Of a DNA stretch of 5,344 nucleotides, positions 1-5,344 are shown in pieces. Source of the stretch: Betaproteobacteria bacterium RBG_16_58_11 (GTDB lineage Bacteria; Pseudomonadota; Gammaproteobacteria; Burkholderiales; Thiobacteraceae). The first letter of the stretch is position 1. The number at the start of each line of letters is the position of its first letter. The notes below the pieces were generated by a model, which saw only the letters and a list, made by a program, of their open reading frames with translations, had not been told where the DNA came from and did no database searches. A program made the translations under genes and the position numbers. The stretch covers positions 3,419 to 8,762 of the forward strand of contig MEQN01000049.1 in assembly GCA_001770235.1 (NCBI GenBank), read 5' to 3'.

Positions 1-1457
1 TTGAGGGAGAGGATGTCGCCGTTCGTGGCCACCAGCATCGCCGATTCGATGGTGGCGTTGAGCAGGGCCTGCTGGTTCTCCTGGCTCTCATGCAGGGCCG
101 CTGCCATTGCCTTGCGCGCCGTGATGTCGCGCGCCGTGCTGAGTATCGCCACTTGCCCCTGGTATTCGATCAGGCGGCTGCTGATTTCCACCGGAATCAC
201 CCGGCCGTCGCGGGTCGCATGGGCGGATTCGAACACCAGTTCGCCGCGTTGCTCGATTTCGGCGATGCGTTGCTTGACTTGGTCGGAAAATTCCCGCGTG
301 TCGATGTCGCGCGGCGTGAGTTTGAGCAATTCTTCGCGGGTATAGCCCAGACGCTTGCAGGCCACCTGATTGACTTCCAGGAAGCGGCCTTCCCGGTCGC
401 AGATAAAAATCGCGTCGGTGGCGCTGTCGAACAGGGTGTGGAAGCGGGCCACGGCGCGCAGGCGTTCGGCTTCCGCCCGCTCGCGCTGGGTCACATCCTC
501 CAGATTGAGCAACAGCGCCTCCACCCGGCCATCGGCGCCCCGTACCGGATACAGGCCCCAATCCCAGTAGGTGACGCCGCGCGCCGGTTGCGCCGGGTGT
601 TCGAACGGCTTGGCGTAGGCCAGGTAAGACTCCCCGGTCTCGACCACGCGGCGGAAGATGGCCTCGTTTTCCGCATTCGGGTAGAGCGCGAAATGGTTTT
701 TGCCGGGAAAAAAATCCGGCTCGCGGCCATCGGCCGCGGCGTAGGCGCGGTTCACGCGGATAAAATTGAAGTCGCGGTCCAGGTAGGCGATCGTGGAATG
801 GATGTTGCCGAAAATGCGTTCCAGCAGTTCGTTGCTTTGGGCGAGCGCCGCTTCCGCCGCCTTGTAGCCGCTGACGTCGTGGATGACGCCGGTGAACATG
901 CACTTGCCGCCGATGCGGATTTCGCTCACGGCGATTTCAAGCGGGAAGGGTGCGCCATCCTTGCGCTGGCCGGTCATCATGCGCTTCCTGCCGATGACCT
1001 TGGCGCCCTCGCCCTTGAGGTAGGCGTGAATGTGGCCGTCGTGCGCCGCGCGCTGGGACGCGGGCATCAGCAGCCCGATGCTTTGGCCGATGATTTCTTC
1101 CGCGCGGTAACCGAAGATCGTTTCCGCCGCCCGGTTGAAGGACAGCACGATGCCGCGTTCATCGGTGGTGACGATACCCTCGCCGGCCGTATCCATGATG
1201 GCCTGCGCGCGGATCGACTCGCTCTCGTAGGCGTGCTGGAGCGGGCGCAGGAAAAAGCGCCAAAGAAGCGGCAAGCAGATGAGAACCAGCGCGCTGGTAT
1301 CCAGGACAACATGCACCCAAAGCTGTGTCGTCTCTTCCGGGAGAAACCGGTGCAAGGCCAGCATAATGCCGGTCTCGGCCACGGCGACGATGGCGAGAGC
1401 GGCAACAAACAGGGCGAAGGGCGAAAGCCGGGTGTGGATGCTGCCGGGGGTCTGCAT
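1..1457 (-). CDS. Membrane-anchored multi-PAS sensor protein, N-terminal part (C-terminus beyond left edge)
   Basis: Reading the minus strand from the ATG at 1457-1455 gives 485 residues without a stop, running off the left edge. Residues about 12-37 and 49-70 are hydrophobic and predict two membrane helices with a short periplasmic loop (about 38-48), so the sensor domains face the cytoplasm. Three PAS domains follow: about 82-195 (GIVTTDERG, FNRAAETIFGY, GQRKDG, ending FTGVIHDVS), about 211-325 (WDWGLYPVRGADGR, ending LNLEDVT) and about 336-448 (FICDREGRFLEVNQ, TRDGRVIPVE, ending STARDIT). A fourth appears to begin near 461. Short charged linkers after each domain (for example QRERAEAERLRA) look like signalling helices. 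PAS1 is FixL-like, with His139 and Arg159 at the positions of the FixL heme ligand and distal arginine. The output module (histidine kinase, GGDEF/EAL or other) is not visible. I chose the ATG because it immediately precedes the first membrane helix; no strong ribosome-binding site is seen, and an in-frame GTG lies 29 codons upstream. The gene is divergent from aroC. Confidence 0.9.
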   Translation of the reverse strand, partial: MQTPGSIHTRLSPFALFVAALAIVAVAETGIMLALHRFLPEETTQLWVHVVLDTSALVLICLPLLWRFFLRPLQHAYESESIRAQAIMDTAGEGIVTTDERGIVLSFNRAAETIFGYRAEEIIGQSIGLLMPASQRAAHDGHIHAYLKGEGAKVIGRKRMMTGQRKDGAPFPLEIAVSEIRIGGKCMFTGVIHDVSGYKAAEAALAQSNELLERIFGNIHSTIAYLDRDFNFIRVNRAYAAADGREPDFFPGKNHFALYPNAENEAIFRRVVETGESYLAYAKPFEHPAQPARGVTYWDWGLYPVRGADGRVEALLLNLEDVTQRERAEAERLRAVARFHTLFDSATDAIFICDREGRFLEVNQVACKRLGYTREELLKLTPRDIDTREFSDQVKQRIAEIEQRGELVFESAHATRDGRVIPVEISSRLIEYQGQVAILSTARDITARKAMAAALHESQENQQALLNATIESAMLVATNGDILSL

Positions 1458-1537
1458 GGCATTGGCCGATTCAAGCGCAATATTGATCTGATAGCGGCAA
1501 GCATCGGGGAAACTTGAGCTTTTTGAGGGGGAGTGTT

Positions 1538-1566
1538 TTCCCACAAGGCGCCGGAGCCGGTAGAAT
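1538..1566 (+). promoter_or_regulatory. Putative sigma70-type promoter for aroC
   Basis: TAGAAT at 1561-1566 matches the -10 consensus in 5 of 6 positions. TTCCCA at 1538-1543 matches the -35 consensus in 4 of 6, with a 17-bp spacer. It would start transcription near 1573, about 25 bases before the aroC ATG at 1598. It lies in the only intergenic space upstream of aroC. This is a pattern match only; no start site is demonstrated. Confidence 0.45.
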
Positions 1567-1597
1567 GTTGGCTTCTTTTGGCAATCGGTAGCTTCCC

Positions 1598-2701
1598 ATG
1601 TCCGGCAGCACTCTCGGCAAATTGTTCTGCGTCACCAATTTCGGCGAATCCCACGGCGCGGCTATCGGCTGCGTGGTGGATGGCTGCCCGCCGGGCATGG
1701 CCTTGTCGGCCGAGGACATCCAGTTCGATCTGGACCGGCGCAAGCCCGGCACTTCGCGCCATGTGACGCAGCGCAAAGAATCCGATACGGTCGAAATTCT
1801 CTCCGGCGTATTCGAAGGCAAAACCACCGGCACGCCGATCGCGCTCTTGATCCGCAACGAGGATCAGCGCTCCAAGGATTACGGCAATATCGCGCACACC
1901 TTCCGTCCGGGCCATGCCGATTACACTTATTTGCAGAAATATGGCGTGCGCGATTATCGCGGCGGCGGGCGCTCCTCGGCGCGGCTCACCGCGCCGACCG
2001 TGGCGGCGGGCGCGGTCGCGAAGAAGTGGCTCAGGGAAAAATACGGCGTGCTGATTCGCGGTTATATGAGCCAGATGGGCGAGAAGCAGATTCCTTTCGT
2101 GAGTTGGGAGGAGGCCGAGCAAAATCCTTTCTTCGCGCCCAATAACGCCATCGTGCCCGAGCTGGAGGCCTATCTCGATGCGATCCGCAAAGAAAAAGAT
2201 TCCATCGGCGCCAAGATTCGCGTGGTGGCGGAAAACGTGCCGGCTGGGCTGGGCGAGCCCTTGTACGACCGGCTCGACGCCGACATCGCTTATGCCATGA
2301 TGGGCATCAACGCGGCCAAGGGCGTGGAAATCGGCGCGGGCTTCAGTTGCGTGGCGCAACGCGGCAGCCAGCATGGTGACGAGCTGACGCCGCAAGGTTT
2401 TATCGGCAATAACGCCGGCGGCATCCTGGGCGGCATTTCCTCGGGCCAAGACATCGAGGTGTCGATTGCGATCAAGCCGACTTCCAGCATCGCGATTCCG
2501 CGCCGCTCCATCGACGACACCGGCGCGGCGGTGGAGGTCGCCACCACCGGCCGCCATGATCCGTGCGTGGGCGTTCGCGCCACGCCCATTGCCGAGGCTT
2601 TGCTCGCCATCGTGCTGATGGATCATGCGCTGCGCCAGCGCGCGCAGAATGCGGATGTGGCGCCGCCCGTGCCGCCCATTCCGGGCAAGGTAAAGAAGTA
2701 A
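1598..2701 (+). CDS. aroC: Chorismate synthase
   Basis: This 367-aa protein catalyses the last step of the shikimate pathway: 5-enolpyruvylshikimate-3-phosphate to chorismate plus phosphate, using reduced FMN as cofactor, in the cytoplasm. Family signatures are all present: NFGESHG at 14-20 with His19; RPGHADYTY at 103-111 with His106, the second conserved histidine; the Gly/Arg-rich [18 protein letters not shown] at 122-139; [13 protein letters not shown] at 271-283; and [17 protein letters not shown] at 318-334. Length is normal for the bacterial enzyme (about 350-370 aa) and no key residue appears altered. The C-terminal tail after about 350 is Pro-rich and ends in a short basic stretch. 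The ATG at 1598 gives the expected N-terminus; the ribosome-binding site is weak. The putative promoter at 1538-1566 would give a short leader. The next gene starts 25 bases after the stop, suggesting cotranscription. Confidence 0.98.
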   Translation: MSGSTLGKLFCVTNFGESHGAAIGCVVDGCPPGMALSAEDIQFDLDRRKPGTSRHVTQRKESDTVEILSGVFEGKTTGTPIALLIRNEDQRSKDYGNIAHTFRPGHADYTYLQKYGVRDYRGGGRSSARLTAPTVAAGAVAKKWLREKYGVLIRGYMSQMGEKQIPFVSWEEAEQNPFFAPNNAIVPELEAYLDAIRKEKDSIGAKIRVVAENVPAGLGEPLYDRLDADIAYAMMGINAAKGVEIGAGFSCVAQRGSQHGDELTPQGFIGNNAGGILGGISSGQDIEVSIAIKPTSSIAIPRRSIDDTGAAVEVATTGRHDPCVGVRATPIAEALLAIVLMDHALRQRAQNADVAPPVPPIPGKVKK

Positions 2702-2726
2702 ACGGTGGCCGCACACCGGGCAGCCG

Positions 2727-4799
2727 ATGCCTAAATTTCCTATTCAAGACACGCTCAACCTTGGGCTCGCCCATCATCAAGCGGGCCGTTTGGCGGAAGC
2801 GGAAGCGTGTTACCGGCAAATTCTGCAAGCCGAGCCGAATCACGCCGATGCGTGGCATTTGCTCGGCCTGATCGCGCATCAATCCGGGCGCTTTGATCTT
2901 GCCCTTGAATCGATTGAACGCGCGCTGCAATTCAGCAACAACGCCGCGGTGTATTTGAACAATTTCGGCATCACCTTGATGGCCTTGAATCGGCCGCGGG
3001 AGGCGGAAACTGCGTATCGCGCCGCGCTTGCTCAAGAACCCGGCCGCGTGGATTGGCTACAGCATTTGGCGAAGGCCTTGCACAGCCAAGGCAAGCTCGA
3101 TGAGATGCTCGCCTGCTACCAAGCGGTATTGGCCTTGCAACCGAATGATGCGCAGGTGTACAACAATATTGGCGTGGTGCGGCAAGAGCAAGGCGCTCTG
3201 GACGAGGCCGCGGCGAACTTCAAGCGCGCCTTGGAATTGGCGCCGGGTTTCGCCGAGGCATACAACAATCTCGGCTATCTATACGGCCTGCGGGGGGATC
3301 GTCAGGCGGCGATTGTCTGCTATCACACCAGCCTGGCCATCAATCCCCAGGATTTCGTGACGCTCAACAATCTGGGGATTCTTTTGAATGAATTGGGCCA
3401 GTTTTCCGAAGCGGAGACTTGCTTTCGCGCGGCGCTGGCGATTCGTCCCGATTTCGTCGAGGCCCACAATAATTTGGGCATGCCCCTGCGCGAAACGGCG
3501 CGCCATGCCGAGGCGATCAGCAGTTTTCGCACGGCGCTCGCGCTCAATCCGCGCCATCAAACCGCATATCGCAATCTGCTCAGCACGCTGTTGTACCAGT
3601 CGGGGGTGAGTCAGGCCAGCCTGTATTCGGAACATCGCCAATTCGAAGCGGTGATGGCCGCGCCCCTGTACGCGCAGCAGCAAGCGCTGGCGGTGGATTT
3701 CAATCCCGATAAGCGCCTGCGCGTGGCTTGGCTCTCCTCGGATTTTCACCACCATCCGATCGCGCGCAATATCGGCCCGCTGCTGAAAAACCACAGCGCC
3801 GCGCAATTCGAGTATGTGTTGTATGCCGATGTGGCGGTATTGGATGAAACCAGTCTGGCGCTGAAACAAAGCGCTGACGCGTGGCATTCGATTTACGGCC
3901 TGACCGATCCGCAAGTCGCCGCGCAAATGCGCGCTGACAAAATCGATATCCTGATTTGCCTCGCGGGCCACTTCGATCGCAACCGGCCGCTGGTTTGCGC
4001 GCTGAAACCGGCGCCGCTGCAAGTGAGCTTCCACGATATCGCGACCAGCGGCATGACTGCGGTCGATTACCTGATCAGCGACATCGTCATGACGCCCCGG
4101 CATGGCGCGGAGCAATTCACCGAGCGCGTGGTGCGCCTGCCGGTGTTTTATATTCATGCGCCGCTGAGCACCGCCCCGGCCGTGTCGTCTTTGCCCGCAT
4201 CGCGCAAGGGCTATGTGACTTTCGGCAATTTCGGCAACCCGGCCAAACTCAATACCGCCGTCATCGCCTTATGGGCGCGCGTGCTGTCAGCGCTGCCTGA
4301 TTCGCGCTTGGCATTGAAATACAAGCAGGTGTATGCGGATGCAAAAGTGCGCGCGCATTTTGAAACGCAGTTCGCGCAACATGGCGTGGACGGCGCGCGG
4401 ATTGTTTGGCATGGGGCGAGCCTCGAAGCGAGAGACCATCTCGCCTTTTATCACGATGTGGACATCACGCTCGACAGCTTTCCCTTCAATGGTTCGACGA
4501 CCACGTTCGAGTCCTTGTGGATGGGGGTGCCGGTGCTGACGCTGGCGGGTGAAAACATGGTGGGTCGGTGGGGAATGTCCATGTTGCGCGCCGTGCGGCT
4601 GAGCGAGTGGGCCGCGCGCAGCGAAGCCGAGTTTGTCGAGAAGGCAGCCGGCTTCGCGGCCGACACCCCGGCGCTCGCCGATTTGCGCGCTGGTTTGCGC
4701 GCCCGCGTAGCGGCCTCGCCGCTGTGCGACGAACGCGCCCGCGCCCGGCAATTCGAGTGCCTTTTGCGCGCGCTGTGGCGGCGCAAGTGCGCAGAATGA
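2727..4799 (+). CDS. TPR-repeat protein with SPINDLY/O-GlcNAc-transferase-type (GT41) glycosyltransferase domain
   Basis: This 690-aa protein has no signal peptide or membrane helix, so it is probably cytoplasmic. Residues 8-279 form eight consecutive 34-residue TPR units, several sharing an NNLG/NNIG core. After a linker comes a GT-B-type catalytic region, about 329-680, resembling OGT/SPINDLY: LRVAWLSSDFHHHP (331-344), LAGHFDRNRP (412-421), LKPAPLQVS (426-434), VTFGNFGNPAKLN (497-509) and the C-terminal nucleotide-sugar motif LDSFPFNGSTTTFESLWMG (582-600), followed by VPVLTLAGE. By recalled alignment, His343 and Lys507 correspond to the human OGT active-site histidine and UDP-contacting lysine. 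The family transfers a sugar (GlcNAc, or fucose in plant SPINDLY) to Ser/Thr of proteins; the bacterial donor and target are unknown. The segment SFHDIATSG (434-442) departs from the usual W-x-G-Y-P-x-T-(T/S)-G. The gene follows aroC by 25 bases, implying an operon, though the jobs look unrelated. The ribosome-binding site is weak. Confidence 0.92.
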   Translation: MPKFPIQDTLNLGLAHHQAGRLAEAEACYRQILQAEPNHADAWHLLGLIAHQSGRFDLALESIERALQFSNNAAVYLNNFGITLMALNRPREAETAYRAALAQEPGRVDWLQHLAKALHSQGKLDEMLACYQAVLALQPNDAQVYNNIGVVRQEQGALDEAAANFKRALELAPGFAEAYNNLGYLYGLRGDRQAAIVCYHTSLAINPQDFVTLNNLGILLNELGQFSEAETCFRAALAIRPDFVEAHNNLGMPLRETARHAEAISSFRTALALNPRHQTAYRNLLSTLLYQSGVSQASLYSEHRQFEAVMAAPLYAQQQALAVDFNPDKRLRVAWLSSDFHHHPIARNIGPLLKNHSAAQFEYVLYADVAVLDETSLALKQSADAWHSIYGLTDPQVAAQMRADKIDILICLAGHFDRNRPLVCALKPAPLQVSFHDIATSGMTAVDYLISDIVMTPRHGAEQFTERVVRLPVFYIHAPLSTAPAVSSLPASRKGYVTFGNFGNPAKLNTAVIALWARVLSALPDSRLALKYKQVYADAKVRAHFETQFAQHGVDGARIVWHGASLEARDHLAFYHDVDITLDSFPFNGSTTTFESLWMGVPVLTLAGENMVGRWGMSMLRAVRLSEWAARSEAEFVEKAAGFAADTPALADLRAGLRARVAASPLCDERARARQFECLLRALWRRKCAE
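2748..3563 (+). repeat. Eight tandem 102-bp TPR-encoding units
   Basis: The eight 34-residue TPR units start near residues 8, 42, 76, 110, 144, 178, 212 and 246 of the glycosyltransferase protein. They are visible at DNA level as recurring 102-bp spaced motifs such as aacaatttcgg, aacaatattgg, aacaatctcgg and aacaatctggg. The repeats are diverged, so this is an old protein repeat rather than a recent DNA duplication. In OGT-like enzymes such a TPR superhelix binds the protein substrate. Confidence 0.85.
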
Positions 4800-4820
4800 A
4801 TCAAAATACAAAATCAATTA

Positions 4821-4925
4821 GCCGCGAATTAACGCAAATTTTCGCAAATCCGATGCATTTAGGAATGCGGGCAATGAATATAAGTTTCATTTTTAAATCC
4901 GCGTTAATCCGCGTTAATCTGCGGC
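4821..4925. repeat. Imperfect palindromic intergenic repeat built of about 10-bp units
   Basis: The left arm (4821-4849) and right arm (4897-4925) are reverse complements at 21 of 29 positions, both ending in GCCGC. Each arm repeats a unit about every 10 bp: cgcgaattaa, cgcaaatttt, cgcaaatccg on the left, and ccgcgttaat twice then ctgcgg on the right. The centre (about 4850-4896) holds smaller inverted repeats: GCATT/AATGC at 4855-4868 with a TAGG loop, and ATGAA/TTCAT at 4874-4890. Base composition is far more AT-rich than the flanking genes. It resembles dispersed intergenic repeats of the 'cgcgaattaacgc' type that I recall from many environmental bacterial genomes, but I cannot confirm copy number here. 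It could fold as a long imperfect hairpin in RNA between the two genes. No U-tract typical of an intrinsic terminator directly follows the right arm, only a TTTTT at 4934-4938. Confidence 0.65.
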
Positions 4926-4941
4926 CAAATTAGTTTTTGCC

Positions 4942-5344
4942 ATGTCTAATCCCATTCCCTACTGGCAGCTCTCCGGCTACTACTACTTCTATTTCGCCTT
5001 CGTCGGCGCGATGTCGCCCTATTGGGGGCCGTACCTCAAGTCGCTCGGCTTTTCAGCGCTGGAGATCGGCGTGCTGATGTCGCTCTTGGCGGTGATGCGC
5101 ATGTTCGCGCCGAATATCTGGGGCTGGATGGCGGATCGCTCCGGCAAGCGCGTGGCGATTATTCAATTTGCTGCGATCGCCAGTTTGATCGCCTATGCCG
5201 GGGTGTTCTTCGGCAACAGCTTCTGGTGGCTGTTCGCGGTGATGGCGGGCATGAGTTTTTTCTGGAGCGCTTCCTTGCCGCTGGTGGAGGCGACGACCTT
5301 CAGCCATCTCGGCGAGCGCACGGATAAATATGGGCGGATTCGGC
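4942..5344 (+). CDS. Major facilitator superfamily transporter, HcaT/LacY-like, N-terminal part (truncated by window edge)
   Basis: The ATG at 4942 opens a frame of 134 complete codons that continues past the right edge. The protein starts with the aromatic segment YWQLSGYYYFYFAFVGA (7-23) and then shows about four membrane helices: about 9-30, 40-60, 71-90 and 94-116. The loop between helices 2 and 3 carries GWMADRSGKR (61-70), the MFS motif A (G-x-x-x-D-R-x-G-K/R-R). The loop after helix 4 ends in DKYGRIR, as in the MFS_1-like/HcaT (3-phenylpropionate transporter-like) and nucleoside:H+ symporter relatives. It would act in the inner membrane as a secondary transporter; the substrate cannot be told from this part. 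No Shine-Dalgarno sequence is evident before the ATG: the upstream bases are a T-rich stretch directly after the palindromic repeat. It lies 142 bases after the glycosyltransferase gene on the same strand. Confidence 0.88.
   Translation, partial: MSNPIPYWQLSGYYYFYFAFVGAMSPYWGPYLKSLGFSALEIGVLMSLLAVMRMFAPNIWGWMADRSGKRVAIIQFAAIASLIAYAGVFFGNSFWWLFAVMAGMSFFWSASLPLVEATTFSHLGERTDKYGRIR

Noticed and set aside
88..903. 271-codon minus-strand frame within the sensor gene
   Set aside because: It is out of frame with the PAS-encoding frame, and its product is Arg/Gly/Pro-rich without domain signatures.
90..1517. 475-codon open frame on the plus strand opposite the PAS sensor gene
   Set aside because: The minus strand reads coherent PAS domains and two membrane helices over the same DNA. 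The plus-strand product is low in recognisable motifs and is an antisense shadow.
1067..2716. 549-codon open frame on the minus strand across aroC and the start of the sensor gene
   Set aside because: It is antisense to aroC, whose signatures are unmistakable. The translation is rich in Arg, His and Ala with no recognisable domain, as expected of a shadow frame in GC-rich DNA, and its downstream part runs out of frame through the PAS gene.
3279..4157. 292-codon minus-strand frame inside the glycosyltransferase gene
   Set aside because: It is antisense to clear TPR and GT41 motifs and has no recognisable domain of its own.
4821..4938. Intrinsic transcription terminator after the glycosyltransferase gene
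   Set aside because: The stem is long but has 8 mismatches in 29 positions and a 47-base loop. The TTTTT run begins 9 bases after the stem, so it does not fit a rho-independent terminator well.
4811..4940. CRISPR array
   Set aside because: The repeat units are about 10 bp, directly adjacent and inverted between the two arms. There are no spacers and no cas genes.
5022..5327. 101-codon plus-strand frame in the transporter region
   Set aside because: It is a different frame from the transporter, which carries MFS motif A and regular membrane helices. The alternative product is Arg/Gly-rich and unstructured.

Overview
The window looks like a chromosomal segment of a Gram-negative proteobacterium. 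A betaproteobacterium (Nitrosomonadales/Gallionellales/Rhodocyclales-like) is most likely. That placement is inferred from the general look of the chorismate synthase and the GC-rich, GCG/GGC-heavy codon use; the genus cannot be read from the sequence. Nothing indicates a plasmid, phage, integrase, CRISPR array or RNA gene.

Layout: (1) The left 1457 bases carry, on the minus strand, the N-terminal 485 residues of a membrane-anchored multi-PAS sensor whose C-terminal output domain lies beyond the left edge. Its first PAS domain resembles the oxygen-sensing heme PAS of FixL, including a histidine at the heme-ligand position. (2) A 140-bp divergent intergenic region holds a plausible sigma70-type promoter for the rightward genes. 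(3) aroC (chorismate synthase) is complete at 1598-2701. (4) Starting 25 bases after the aroC stop is a complete 690-aa protein with eight TPR repeats and a SPINDLY/O-GlcNAc-transferase-type (GT41) glycosyltransferase domain, at 2727-4799. (5) An AT-rich 142-base gap is dominated by an imperfect palindromic element made of about 10-bp repeated units, ending 16 bases before the next start codon. (6) The start of a major-facilitator transporter (HcaT/LacY-like) begins at 4942 and runs off the right edge.

Functionally, aroC is housekeeping: it makes chorismate for aromatic amino acids, folate and quinones. The TPR-glycosyltransferase probably shares its transcript because of the tight spacing, but has no evident pathway link to it; it is probably a cytoplasmic protein or surface-structure glycosylation enzyme of unknown target. 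The sensor is transcribed divergently and is probably independent. The transporter may once have followed more closely in the same transcription unit; the repeat element now separates it.

I found no clear novel multi-gene system. The items most worth a second look are the FixL-like PAS domain, the orphan TPR-GT41 enzyme with an altered core motif, and the 10-bp-phased palindromic intergenic repeat.
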